Assembly (NCBI GenBank): GCA_943787265.1
Contig: CALSLT010000006.1
Location: 602,223-666,222, forward strand
Direction: 5' to 3'
From: an uncultured Planctomycetaceae bacterium
Lineage (GTDB): Bacteria > Planctomycetota > Planctomycetia > Planctomycetales > Planctomycetaceae
Length of the DNA: 64,000 bases
This document shows, piece after piece, positions 16,983 through 25,458 of the stretch. Position numbers and translations under genes: made by a program. Within the stretch, counting starts at the first letter, position 1, and every line of letters begins with the position of its first letter. The notes beneath the pieces are model-generated. The model worked only from the letters and a program-made list of their open reading frames with translations, did not search any database and was not told the origin of the DNA.

Positions 16983-19253
16983 TTACTTCTTCAGGACTTC
17001 GGCACACACCTTGTGAGGTGCCATTGGCAGGTCTCGCATCCGGACACCGATGGCATCGTAGATCGCGTTGGCGATGGCGGCCGGTGGCGGGCAGATCGGA
17101 ACTTCGCCGACGCCGCGGACTCCGTAAGGATGTCCGGGGTCCGGGACTTCGACGAGGATCGTTTCGATCATCGGAACGTCGTAGATCGTCGGAATCCGGT
17201 AGTCCAGGAACGACGCGTTTCGCATCGAACCTTCTTCGCCGTACCAGTATTCCTCGTTCAATGCCCAACCGATTCCCTGGACGGCTCCGCCCTGAAGCTG
17301 ACCTTCGACGTAGCTTGGATGAATGGCCGTACCGACGTCCTGAGCAGCGGTGTAACGCAGAATCTGAACTTTGCCGGTGTCGGCGTCGACTTCCACGTCG
17401 GCACAGTGAGTTCCGAACGCTCCCGTTTGAGTTTCTTCGCTGGCCGTGCCTCGACCGGCGATCGGTCCGCCCGTCGCGTTGATCTTCGCCGCGAGTTCTT
17501 TGAACGTGAAGCGGTTGTCTCCAGAGCCGATGATGCAGCCGTCTTCGTATCGAACGTCGGCTTCGTCGCAGTCCCAGATCATCGCTGCCCGAGCACACAT
17601 TTGCTGCTGAATATCCTTGCCGGCATTGATGGCGGCGATGCCTGTCGCAAAGGTGACTCGGCTACCGCCAGTAACGTCGGTGTAGCCGACGCTGTCCGTG
17701 TCGACGACGGCCGGTTTGACTTCTTCAGCCGTGATGCCCAAACATTCGGCGAGCTGCATCGCGAGACCGGCTCGTGAGCCACCGATATCGGTTGAGCCTT
17801 CGACCAGAGAGACAGTTCCGTCGGGATTGACGGTCGCGGTTGCGGCTGATTTCAAACCGCAGTTAAACCAGAAGCCCGTCGCAATACCGCGTCCCTGAAA
17901 CTTGCCGGTCAGTGGCGTCTGATAATGGTCGCTGTCTTTGATGGCCTGAAGGGTTTCGATCATCCCGACTTTGCCGTAGACCGGACCGTCGACTCGGCGG
18001 ACGCCTTCTTTGGCGGCGTTGTTCAGTCGGAATTCGGCTGGCTCGATGTCGAGTTCTTTGCAGATTTCGTCGACGATCGTTTCCGTCGCGAAGCAAACCT
18101 GCGTCGAACCCGGAGCGCGGTACGCGTTCGTGCGAGGCTTGTTGACGCACACGTCAAAGCCGTCGACTTTGGCATGGGGCACGTCGTAGCACGAGAAGAC
18201 GCACATGCAGCCGGGAGCGATCGGCGAGCCCGTGTACGCTCCCGCTTCGAAGGCGATCCAAGCTTCACCGGCGGTGATCTTGCCGTCTTTCGTCGCTCCG
18301 ATTTTTACCTTCATGTGCGAGCCTGGCGTCGGGCCGGTCGCTTCGAACACGGCGGCGCGGTCCATCACCAGCTTGACCGGTTGTCCCGTTTTCTTTGACA
18401 GTCCAGCAGCGACGGGTGGCAGGTAGACTGAAATCTTTCCGCCAAAGCCGCCGCCGATTTCTGTCGGAATGACTTTGACATCGGAGATCGGCACGCCGCA
18501 CAGTTCGGCAGTCTGGTGCCGAACGCTGAACGTGCCCTGCGTGCAGGTCCAGACGGTGATCTTGCCATCGGCGTTCCAGTGAGCGGTCGAGGCGTGCGGC
18601 TCGATGTAACCCTGGTGAACGGTGGCAGTGTCGAACTCCCGCTCGATCACGATATCGGCTTCTTCGAATCCTTTGCCGATGTCGCCTTTCTCGAAGACAA
18701 AGTGCTTGGCAACGTTTGTGTTTTTGGAAGCGTCGTCGGAGGCCGGATGAGAACCCAGCGACTCCGTACGAATATCATCGTTCAGAATCGGAGCGTCGTC
18801 GGCCATTGCCTTCACAACGTCCAGGACTGGTTCGAGGACTTCGAAGTCGACTTCGATCAGCTTGCAGGCTTCTTCGGCGATGTGAATCGTGTCGGCAGCG
18901 ACGGCGGCGATCGCGTGCCCTTTGTACTGCACTTTTTCTTTAGCCAGCACGTTGGCATTGAGATGCCGCATGTTGACCGCACCTTCGCCGAGTTCGACGA
19001 TCCGATCGCCCTGCTCCGGCAAATCAGCATTGGTCAGGACCGCTCGCACACCCGGCAATGCTTCGGCCTTTGATGTGTCGATTGATTTGATATTGGCGTG
19101 AGCGTACGGGCTGCGGAGCGTTGCCCCGAAGAGCATGCCCGTTAGTTGTGTGTCCGCGCCGTATCGAGCTCGGCCAGTGACTTTGTCAACGCCATCATGG
19201 CGGACAGGTCGAGTTCCGATAACTTTGTATTGGGGCTTCTCAGCAGTAGCCAT
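16983..19253 (-). CDS. Molybdenum hydroxylase large (Mo-cofactor) subunit, xanthine dehydrogenase/CoxL family
   Basis: About 756 aa, the molybdopterin-binding catalytic subunit. It opens with the conserved [17 protein letters not shown] and contains [16 protein letters not shown] and the C-terminal GVGEVP with the catalytic glutamate. The first ATG (19265) is only 4 codons upstream of MATAEK (19253), which I prefer. The usual partner subunits lie upstream (19769 and 20473) but are separated from it by a GxxExxY cassette. The CoxL-specific AYRCSFR loop is absent, so CO oxidation is unlikely; a purine or aldehyde substrate is more probable. Confidence 0.92.
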   Translation of the reverse strand: MATAEKPQYKVIGTRPVRHDGVDKVTGRARYGADTQLTGMLFGATLRSPYAHANIKSIDTSKAEALPGVRAVLTNADLPEQGDRIVELGEGAVNMRHLNANVLAKEKVQYKGHAIAAVAADTIHIAEEACKLIEVDFEVLEPVLDVVKAMADDAPILNDDIRTESLGSHPASDDASKNTNVAKHFVFEKGDIGKGFEEADIVIEREFDTATVHQGYIEPHASTAHWNADGKITVWTCTQGTFSVRHQTAELCGVPISDVKVIPTEIGGGFGGKISVYLPPVAAGLSKKTGQPVKLVMDRAAVFEATGPTPGSHMKVKIGATKDGKITAGEAWIAFEAGAYTGSPIAPGCMCVFSCYDVPHAKVDGFDVCVNKPRTNAYRAPGSTQVCFATETIVDEICKELDIEPAEFRLNNAAKEGVRRVDGPVYGKVGMIETLQAIKDSDHYQTPLTGKFQGRGIATGFWFNCGLKSAATATVNPDGTVSLVEGSTDIGGSRAGLAMQLAECLGITAEEVKPAVVDTDSVGYTDVTGGSRVTFATGIAAINAGKDIQQQMCARAAMIWDCDEADVRYEDGCIIGSGDNRFTFKELAAKINATGGPIAGRGTASEETQTGAFGTHCADVEVDADTGKVQILRYTAAQDVGTAIHPSYVEGQLQGGAVQGIGWALNEEYWYGEEGSMRNASFLDYRIPTIYDVPMIETILVEVPDPGHPYGVRGVGEVPICPPPAAIANAIYDAIGVRMRDLPMAPHKVCAEVLKK

Positions 19254-19312
19254 AATATCTCTCACAGATTCTCAGGAGTCTGATGTTGCTTGAGCAGCGA
19301 ATGGAATTTTTC

Positions 19313-19763
19313 AACCACGAAAAACACTAAATACACGAAAAGATTCAGCGAACGATTCTTTCCCATTCGACCTTGGGGTAGTGGCCGAAGTTGACGAGTA
19401 GTCCGAGTTTGAATTCTGTTGCTTTGAGGTAATTCTGGACCTGTGCTCGATGTTTGTCATTCAGTGCGGAGACAGCTTTGATTTCAAGAATGATCTTTTC
19501 GAAACAAACGAAATCGGGTTTGTATGTCTGAGCGAGCGGTTGGCCTTTGTACGTCAGGTTTAGTTCAACCTGCTCCTGAAACGGAATTCTCTGAGACACA
19601 AGTTCCGGAGAGAGACATTCCTGATAGACAGGTTCAACAAAGCCACAACCATTCTCTTTGTAAACCTCAAAACAAGCCCCCATCACTTGGTAACACTCAT
19701 CCTTATAAATGATGTCCGTCATTGGCCCGCTTTGTTTTCGTGTATTTAGTGTTTTTCGTGGTT
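19313..19763. mobile_element. GxxExxY cassette with perfect 29-bp terminal inverted repeats
   Basis: A 451-bp unit. Positions 19313-19341 and 19735-19763 are exact inverted copies of a 29-base sequence that begins AACCACGAAAAACACTA and ends TACACGAAAA. The GxxExxY reading frame occupies nearly the whole interior, ending 3 bases from one repeat. It lies between the 2Fe-2S and Mo subunit genes of one operon, 5 bases past the former's stop. A repeat with the same arms but no gene is at 31295-31371. Mobility is inferred. Confidence 0.75.
19345..19722 (-). CDS. GxxExxY protein (PD-(D/E)XK nuclease-like family)
   Basis: 125 residues. Carries the family signature GFVEPVYQECL (G-x-x-E-x-x-Y), then KPDFVCFEKIILEIKAVSAL, which resembles the D-x(n)-E-x-K core of PD-(D/E)XK nucleases, and the conserved HRAQVQNYLKATEFKLGLLVNFG C-terminus. 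The start at 19722 (MTDIIYKDECY) is the family start; the upstream frame extension to 19992 overlaps the coxS-like gene and is spurious. It is bounded by perfect inverted repeats. A biochemical role is not established for this family. Confidence 0.9.
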   Translation of the reverse strand: MTDIIYKDECYQVMGACFEVYKENGCGFVEPVYQECLSPELVSQRIPFQEQVELNLTYKGQPLAQTYKPDFVCFEKIILEIKAVSALNDKHRAQVQNYLKATEFKLGLLVNFGHYPKVEWERIVR

Positions 19764-19768
19764 GTAAA

Positions 19769-20254
19769 TCACGTCGCCGCGGCCTGTCGTTGTTCGGCGG
19801 CGCACTGCACAGCTTTAACAATTTTGTCGTAGCCGGTGCAGCGACAAAGGTTGCCGGAGAGGTAGAAGCGGATTTCTTCTTCGCTGGGTGTCGCGTTTTC
19901 TTCGAGCAGCGATTCGGTCTGCATGATGAAACCCGGCGTGCAGATGCCGCACTGCAAAGCCGCGCCTTCCAGGAAAGCACCCTGCACTTCATCTAGATGG
20001 TTTCCGCAGGCGACGCCTTCGATCGTTTTCAGATCGGCCCCTTCGGCTTCGACCGCCAGGACCAGGCAACTGTCGACCGGCCGACCATCCATCTGGACGG
20101 TGCACGCTCCGCAGTTGCCGTTTGAGCAGCCTTCCTTCGTGCCGGTCAGGCCGAGCACGTCGCGAAGAGCTTCCAGCAATGTTTGCTGAGGCTTGCAGAG
20201 GAACTCGTGAGTATCCCCGTTGATCGTCGTGGTGACGACTCGCTTTTTCGCCAT
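19769..20254 (-). CDS. Molybdenum hydroxylase small [2Fe-2S] subunit
   Basis: 161 residues with the two four-cysteine [2Fe-2S] domains typical of CoxS/XdhC-type subunits: the plant-ferredoxin-like CSNGNCGAC followed by a further cysteine at DSC, and the helical CGICTPGF plus CRCTGY. It transfers electrons from the Mo centre to the FAD subunit. Encoded between the FAD subunit (upstream, separated by about 220 bp of repeats) and the Mo subunit (downstream, separated by the GxxExxY cassette). Confidence 0.95.
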   Translation of the reverse strand: MAKKRVVTTTINGDTHEFLCKPQQTLLEALRDVLGLTGTKEGCSNGNCGACTVQMDGRPVDSCLVLAVEAEGADLKTIEGVACGNHLDEVQGAFLEGAALQCGICTPGFIMQTESLLEENATPSEEEIRFYLSGNLCRCTGYDKIVKAVQCAAEQRQAAAT

Positions 20255-20280
20255 GATGAGTCCGCCTGTTTTGCTATCAG

Positions 20281-20466
20281 TGGGTCAGGGTATGCCTGAC
20301 GGAGTTGACGTTTATGTTTTCGAAATTTTGAACAGGAGAAAGCAGTGGGAACAGAGTTTGATTTCAAATGATGGCTCTGCTCTCTCTGTTTTTTCCTGTT
20401 GATACTTCTTGACTGTTCTTGATCTGTGACTGGCTGAAGAAATTCGTCAGGCAAAGCCTGACCTAC
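20281..20466. repeat. Nested pair of palindromic repeats between hydroxylase genes
   Basis: Outer arms: GTCAGG-TATGCCTGAC near 20284 against GTCAGGCAAAGCCTGAC near 20446 (inverted). Inner arms: AACAGGAGAAAGCAG (from 20330) against CTCTGTTTTTTCCTGTT (ending 20400), part of a longer imperfect inverted match of 26 bases per arm. One palindrome appears inserted into another. It fills almost the whole gap between the 2Fe-2S and FAD subunit genes. Confidence 0.8.
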
Positions 20467-20472
20467 GCGAGT

Positions 20473-21369
20473 TCAATGTCCGGGCTTGTAGCAAATCGCT
20501 TCGCCGCGAGCCTGAGACACTGCCGCGTTGATCACTCGTTCGATGAGAACGCCGATCAGGTGTGTTCGGTATTCAGCCGTGCCTCGCATATCCGTAATCG
20601 GTGTGGCGATTTCCTTCGCTGCGGCAGCGGCTTTTGCGATCGATTCCTCGTTGACCGGCTGTCCCGCCAGTGCGTCGCCGGCTGCCTGAGCGAACAAAGG
20701 CGTTGCAGCGACCGCTCCCAGAGCGATCCTTGCCGAGACGAAGTTCTCTTTGCTTTCGTCGAGGACGACCGATGCTCCGACACTGACCACCGCGATGTCC
20801 ATCTCGTTTCGCGGGATGAAGCGACGGTAGTGCGATCCGCTGTTGGCCGCTCTTGCCGGGAACTTGATCTCGACAAGCAGTTCGCCAGCTTCCAGAACGT
20901 TCTTGCCGGGAGCCGTGCAGAAATCTTCCGCCGCGACTTCGCGAGTTCCGTTCGGACCGGCGATGACGCAGACGCCGCCGAGCACGATGAGACTCGGAAT
21001 CGAATCCGCTGCCGGGCCGGAGTTACACAGGTTGCCGCCGACGCTCGCTCGGCTTTGAATCTGGATGCCGCCGATGATTCGGCAACTGTCAGTCAGAGCG
21101 GCGTACTGCTGCGAAATTTCCGGCGTACCGTAGATCTTATAGCACGGCACGGCGGCTCCCAGGCGGAGTCCGTCGCTTCCCAGGTCAAGCACATTAAGCT
21201 CGTCAATTTTCTTCACGTCGACCAGCAGATCCGGTTCGAGTCGACCGGTCCGAACGTGGTCGATGAGGTCCGTTCCGCCAGCCAGCGGTTTCGCGGATCC
21301 GTTCTGCTGAGCGAGCAGCTCGATCGCTGTGCTCAGGGCCGTGGGGGCTTCGTATTCAAAGTCGCGCAT
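20473..21369 (-). CDS. Molybdenum hydroxylase FAD-binding (medium) subunit
   Basis: 298 residues of the CoxM/XdhB-type FAD-binding family. The FAD motifs LAGGTDL (near residue 30) and ASVGGNLCNSGPAAD (near 108) are present. It accepts electrons from the [2Fe-2S] subunit and passes them to NAD+ or another acceptor. It is the first gene of the minus-strand cluster FAD-FeS-Mo-tdk-cyclase-FAH. The upstream 500 bp holds only repeats, so the promoter lies close to or within them. Confidence 0.95.
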   Translation of the reverse strand: MRDFEYEAPTALSTAIELLAQQNGSAKPLAGGTDLIDHVRTGRLEPDLLVDVKKIDELNVLDLGSDGLRLGAAVPCYKIYGTPEISQQYAALTDSCRIIGGIQIQSRASVGGNLCNSGPAADSIPSLIVLGGVCVIAGPNGTREVAAEDFCTAPGKNVLEAGELLVEIKFPARAANSGSHYRRFIPRNEMDIAVVSVGASVVLDESKENFVSARIALGAVAATPLFAQAAGDALAGQPVNEESIAKAAAAAKEIATPITDMRGTAEYRTHLIGVLIERVINAAVSQARGEAICYKPGH

Positions 21370-21477
21370 AACTGTTTCTCACTGGTGCCGTCAAAGCCGT
21401 CTTTGTGGGCGGATTAGAGTAACGGCACGGCTCTTTCGAGCAACCCATCGGAGACCTCTGGTTTGATCTGGCTGACG

Positions 21478-21558
21478 GACCACGGATGACTCGAATTGGT
21501 ACGGATGCTAAAGGATGCCCCTTGAAGCCGTCCGTGCTTATCCGTGTAATCCGTGGTC
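21478..21558. repeat. Palindromic repeat of the 'ACCACGGATTACACGGAT' type
   Basis: 81 bp. The left arm begins GACCACGGATGACTCG; the right arm is the complement of GACCACGGATTACACGGAT. Both arms contain degenerate tandem ACGGAT units. It is in the gene-free gap between the FAD subunit gene and an ECF sigma gene, 25 bp before a second, unrelated palindrome. Nothing else coding was seen in 21370-21878. Confidence 0.8.
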
Positions 21559-21582
21559 AAAATTTTCGGAACGGCTTTCGTC

Positions 21583-21791
21583 TACGCCGAAGGCGTTTAA
21601 CTCAACAGCCTGGGGTAAGCGGAGCGCCACCCCAGGAAACGTCTTCAACATTCCTACCTCGAAGAGGTTGTACACCCCCGCGTTCGTTGCACCGGTTGTA
21701 AAACGCTTTCAGCGTACATCAATTCCTTTCTTCCGGTCCTGGGGTGGCGCTCCGCTTACCCCAGGCTATTGGATGTAACGCCTTCGGCGTA
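21583..21791. repeat. 209-bp composite palindromic element
   Basis: Outer inverted repeats TACGCCGAAGGCGTT (21583-21597) and its exact complement (21777-21791), each itself a hairpin. Inside is a perfect 31-bp inverted repeat starting AGCCTGGGGTAAGCGG (21607-21637 and 21737-21767). The centre of about 99 bp is unique. The nested perfect symmetry suggests a mobile or structured-RNA unit. No protein is encoded. Confidence 0.85.
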
Positions 21792-21890
21792 AATTCCAGG
21801 GCCCTGTGCTTTCAATAATTTCATCCTGTTCCAGGATTCGCGCGAAAGGATCTGCCAGCTGATCTGTACTGGCTGTTCGGAGCCCGCTTC

Positions 21891-22484
21891 ATGAATCAAT
21901 CGCCGACGACAAGACTCAGTCTGCTGGTCCGGTTGCGCGATGCGCACGACCGGCTGGCGTGGGAGCAGTTTGTCGGGCTGTACGCGCCGCTGGTGTACGG
22001 CTTCGCTCGGAAGAAAGGTCTGCAGGATGCCGATGCGGCGGACATTGCCCAAGACGTACTGACGTCGGTCGCTCAGCAGATGCGGCAGTGGGAGTTCGAT
22101 CCGCAGCGAGGTTCCTTCCGCGGCTGGCTGTTCACGATCGCTCGCAACCGGCTGAGAAACTGGCTGGCGAGTCCCGCTCGGCGAATCAACGGCTCCGGCG
22201 CCGACGATCACCAGGCGACACTGCAGTCTCAACCCGACGCCGTTCCCGACGAAGCCGACTGGGACGCCGACTACGCTCGCCGAGTTTTCCACTGGGCAGC
22301 CAACCAGGTCCGCGAACAGGTCTCCGAACAAACCTGGCAAGCCTTCGAACTCACCGCCGTCGCCACCCGCCCCGGCCCGGAAGTCGCTGAGCAACTCGGC
22401 ATGACCGTCGGAGCCGTCTACCTCGCCCGCAGCCGCGTCATGGCCAAACTGAAGACGCTGGTCCAAAGCGTCGGCGACGAGTGA
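21891..22484 (+). CDS. RNA polymerase ECF-type sigma factor
   Basis: 197 residues. Region 2 (QFVGLYAPLVYGFARKKGLQDADAADIAQDVL, broken here for length: core ADAADIAQDVL) contains the -10 recognition helix; region 4 has the HTH-like VAEQLGMTVGAVYLARSRV. GGAG (21879-21882) lies 8 bases before the ATG. Planctomycete ECF factors like this often sit next to a Ser/Thr kinase; here the downstream neighbour is a repeat and a convergent protease gene. No anti-sigma gene is adjacent. Confidence 0.93.
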   Translation: MNQSPTTRLSLLVRLRDAHDRLAWEQFVGLYAPLVYGFARKKGLQDADAADIAQDVLTSVAQQMRQWEFDPQRGSFRGWLFTIARNRLRNWLASPARRINGSGADDHQATLQSQPDAVPDEADWDADYARRVFHWAANQVREQVSEQTWQAFELTAVATRPGPEVAEQLGMTVGAVYLARSRVMAKLKTLVQSVGDE

Positions 22485-22546
22485 CGCACTTCGAATCGCT
22501 GTTTCGAAATCTGACGCAAAGTCGCGAAGCTGCAAAGGCGACGGAA

Positions 22547-22658
22547 TTATTCACCCTCTCGCTTGCGGGAGGGTCGGGCTCTCAGGCCCGGGGAGGGTTT
22601 TCCTGTCGGCCCTTCTCCCGTCCTGAGAGGTCGAACTCTCCCAGAGGGAGAGTGAATA
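22547..22658. repeat. Palindromic repeat of the 'TTCACCCTCTC...GGGAGAGTGAA' type
   Basis: About 112 bp. The left arm TTCACCCTCTCGCTTGCGGG and a following CTCTCAGG pair with the complement of CCTGAGAGG...GAGGGAGAGTGAA on the right, with a G/C-rich core. It lies between the convergent stops of the ECF sigma gene (22484) and the trypsin-like protease gene (22699), so transcripts from both sides would enter a large hairpin. Confidence 0.8.
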
Positions 22659-22698
22659 GAGGCTCGTCCCAAATCGGGAAGTTATTTCTTACTCAAAC

Positions 22699-24120
22699 CT
22701 ATAAATGAACCAGCCAGTCGGCGGGGAGTGGTTGCGGTTTGATTTTGTCCGACTGGACGCTAACTTCGAGTTGTTCTTTGCCTTCGGCTTCGAAGAATTC
22801 GATGCGGAGTTTGTGCAAACCCTTCCTCAGACTGAGCTGCGCGCCGTGCTCGATGGCTGGATGCGGGCCGTCGAGATCCACGACGGTTTTGTCGTCAATG
22901 ATCAGCCGCGAACCGTCGTCCGACGTCAGGCCGAACAGGTACAGTCCGTCGTGCGGCAGCCGGACGTAGCCCTCGAAGACGATGCCGACGTGCTCGCGAC
23001 GTTTGGTGACGTCCAGCGTGACCGTCTTCGCGACGGTCTGCTCGACCGGCTCCAGCGATTCGAAGTCGGGCAGCCGCTCCCACAATCCTTCGTAGACGGA
23101 AGCTTTGAGTCCGGCCGTCAGTTCGTCTTTATCGATGTCTGTCGCGGGCCACGGAACGTGTTTGCCGAGTTTCACAGCGACGTCGAGCGTCTCGTCACCA
23201 CGCGACACCTTAAGCGCTAGTCCATCCCCGGCTTTGACCTTCGTCAGCGCGAGCCAGAAGCCGACGCCGTCACGGACTTCTCGATCGCCGACCTTTTCAA
23301 TCGTGTCGCCAGTCTGCAACCCGGACTTCGCGGCGGGAGAATCTTTTTCGATTGCCAACAGCACCGCGCGGTCGCTCAGCATGTCGACTTCAGCACCCAG
23401 GCGGAATCCGTAGCGAGCCTCGGCGAACAGCATCTCGGGAAAGGCCATCCGGATTCGATCGGCGGGAATGGCAAACGCGACGTTCTCCATATTGTCCCGG
23501 CCGGAGCTGATGATGCCGATGACTTCTCCCAGAGCGTTGATGAGCGGGCCGCCGGAACCGCCATGTCCGCTGGGAGCTGATGTCTGAATGAGCCCTGCCG
23601 AGCCGAGTGCCGCCATGCTCGTCCTGCGCTGCAACCCGCTGACGATCCCGGTCGAAACCGTGCTGGTCAGCCGGTCGGGACTTCCGATGACCAAAGTCGG
23701 CTCGCCGAGCATCAGATCGTGACTGCGACCGATCGGCATGGCCGCCAGAGACTCGTGAGCCGGAATTTTGACGAGCGCGATGTCGGCAAACGGGTATCGC
23801 GCGACGACTTGAAACGGCGCAGACGCTCCGTTCGCCAGTGTCACAATCCGGCGAGCGGTGTCCCCCGCGACAACGTGGTTGTTCGTCAGGACAAAACCCT
23901 GAGTGTCGATGACCAGACCGCTGCCCGACGACAGCCCGAACGATCCATCGCCCCTCCGCTCAACGTTCTGCAGCATGACCGTCGCCGGCAAAGCCTTTTC
24001 GACCAGCCGCACCGTGTCAGTACGCCGAGGACTGTCCTCGGGGATGTCGTCGTCCGCTTTGCAATCAAGGCATGGCAGCAGAAACAGAACGACCAGCAGG
24101 CTCGCGGTGATCCGACTCAT
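22699..24120 (-). CDS. Exported trypsin-like serine protease with PDZ and PA14-like domains
   Basis: About 473 aa. A signal peptide (SLLVVLFLLPCLDC, possibly a lipobox-like LPCLDC) precedes a DegP/HtrA-type protease: His in NNHVV, Asp in ADIALVKIP, Ser in SGHGGSGGPLIN. A PDZ domain follows (ATxxSPAAKSGLQTGDTIEKVG), and the C-terminal 150 residues resemble a PA14 domain (YVRLPHDGLYLFGLTSDDGS, then IEFFEAEG). PA14 suggests glycan or cell-surface binding. The start at 24120 has GGAG upstream. The combination is unusual outside planctomycetes. Confidence 0.88.
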   Translation of the reverse strand: MSRITASLLVVLFLLPCLDCKADDDIPEDSPRRTDTVRLVEKALPATVMLQNVERRGDGSFGLSSGSGLVIDTQGFVLTNNHVVAGDTARRIVTLANGASAPFQVVARYPFADIALVKIPAHESLAAMPIGRSHDLMLGEPTLVIGSPDRLTSTVSTGIVSGLQRRTSMAALGSAGLIQTSAPSGHGGSGGPLINALGEVIGIISSGRDNMENVAFAIPADRIRMAFPEMLFAEARYGFRLGAEVDMLSDRAVLLAIEKDSPAAKSGLQTGDTIEKVGDREVRDGVGFWLALTKVKAGDGLALKVSRGDETLDVAVKLGKHVPWPATDIDKDELTAGLKASVYEGLWERLPDFESLEPVEQTVAKTVTLDVTKRREHVGIVFEGYVRLPHDGLYLFGLTSDDGSRLIIDDKTVVDLDGPHPAIEHGAQLSLRKGLHKLRIEFFEAEGKEQLEVSVQSDKIKPQPLPADWLVHL

Positions 24121-24341
24121 TGTTTCTCCAGAATTCAAACATCCGTCGCGTCTTCGCGAATCCTAGCCAGGAGCGGCGAGCGTTGCCCACATCCGACCGA
24201 GAAACGTGGTGAGCGTACAAGTCTGTTGCCACCGCCAACTCACACAATCTTTAGAAATTCTGACGAACTCATTGAACCTTCTGCCTCCAACGAGCGGCTT
24301 TATTGTAGAAACAGGGCACAACCGCGACGGAAAGTCACCTC

Positions 24342-24902
24342 ATGAGCACGCAATTGAACAACCTCAGGAGTCAGGAACGGCTTTTAGTTGTCCAAGCGCA
24401 GGCTCGCAATCAGGTAGCGTTTCAGGAACTGGTCACGAGGTACGAATCTCGACTTGCCTACTACATAAGACGAATGATTGGCGATTCAGGCGATGCCTTC
24501 GACGTGATGCAGGATGTCTGGATTCTTGTTTTTCGCCGCCTGAGCACCCTGAAGGCACCGGAAGCATTTCGAGTCTGGTTGTACCGGATAGCTCACGATG
24601 TCTCGGTAAGCCACCTGCGCCGTCGATCCCGACTACCACAGAAAACAATTGACGTCGCCGTCCAGGATGAAGTTGACGATTGGGACGAGTTTCAAGCACT
24701 CGAAAATGCAGAACTCGTTCATCGTACGCTTGAGCAACTCTCGCCCGTGCATCGGGAAGTGTTGACTTTGAGATTCCTCGAAGAGCTTGACCTTGCGGAC
24801 ATCGCACACGTGGTGGGCTGCGAGGTCGGCACGGTTAAGTCGCGTCTGCACTATGCCAAGCGTGCATTACGACAGCAAATTGAAGGAGAGAACGATGAGT
24901 AA
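24342..24902 (+). CDS. RNA polymerase ECF-type sigma factor
   Basis: 186 residues. Region 2 is visible in SRLAYYIRRMIG...DAFDVMQDVW and the region 2.4 helix in FRVWLYRIAHDVSVSHLRR; region 4 shows LTLRFLEELDLADIAHVVG and VGTVKSRLHYAKR. The stop overlaps the start of the following membrane-protein gene by 8 bases, so the two are cotranslated. That position is where anti-sigma factors are usually encoded. Confidence 0.94.
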   Translation: MSTQLNNLRSQERLLVVQAQARNQVAFQELVTRYESRLAYYIRRMIGDSGDAFDVMQDVWILVFRRLSTLKAPEAFRVWLYRIAHDVSVSHLRRRSRLPQKTIDVAVQDEVDDWDEFQALENAELVHRTLEQLSPVHREVLTLRFLEELDLADIAHVVGCEVGTVKSRLHYAKRALRQQIEGENDE

Positions 24903-25320
24903 CCCAGAATCGCGTAGACCGCTCGTCGAAGGGTTAGTTTCACAGGACGAATGTATTTCTGAACCTCAACTTAAGGAGTTTCGCATGGACCTTGAAAAGT
25001 CATTAGCATCGCTTGAAGAAAAGGCTCAGGCCAGTCGGAGATTAACTATCCGATCAGCCGGCATCGTCACCTTGTGTTACGTTCTGGGATTTATCATGAA
25101 CGTGATGCATGGTTTTACCACTTACGAATTCCTGGCTCCAATCTGGTCGGCCGTTTCCAGCATTTCGATCATCACCTGCGTCGTGGTAGCTGTCCGGTAT
25201 TGGACTCAGCATCGCCCAGCTCTGGAACGAGGTCGCATCGATCTCCAAATCGAAATGTTTGGAGAACTGCAGCGTCAGATTGCAGGGCTATCGAGTGAGT
25301 TAAAATCGCAAAGCAAATAG
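24895..25320 (+). CDS. Two-TM membrane protein overlapping the ECF sigma gene, possible anti-sigma partner
   Basis: 141 residues. The start at 24895 is set by GGAG 10 bases upstream and the 8-base overlap with the sigma gene. An N-terminal cytosolic stretch is followed by two hydrophobic helices (SAGIVTLCYVLGFIMNVMHG and IWSAVSSISIITCVVVAV) and a basic/amphipathic tail. It lacks the zinc-binding H-C-C anti-sigma motif. An anti-sigma role is inferred from position only. Confidence 0.7.
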   Translation: MSNPESRRPLVEGLVSQDECISEPQLKEFRMDLEKSLASLEEKAQASRRLTIRSAGIVTLCYVLGFIMNVMHGFTTYEFLAPIWSAVSSISIITCVVVAVRYWTQHRPALERGRIDLQIEMFGELQRQIAGLSSELKSQSK

Positions 25321-25458
25321 ATGGTCGACTGGGCTCCGGTTGAACAGTCAACCGGAGTCTTTGCGTGCGATGAGTGTGTCCGATTTCCTTGCAACCGGTG
25401 TGCAATGAGGAAGACACTGTTGAGCAGGACAGCGCGGTAACCAACTCGTGAGTAAGCA

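Noticed and set aside
19723..19992. N-terminal extension of the GxxExxY frame
   Set aside because: It crosses the inverted repeat and overlaps the 2Fe-2S subunit gene; the family starts at MTDIIYKDE.
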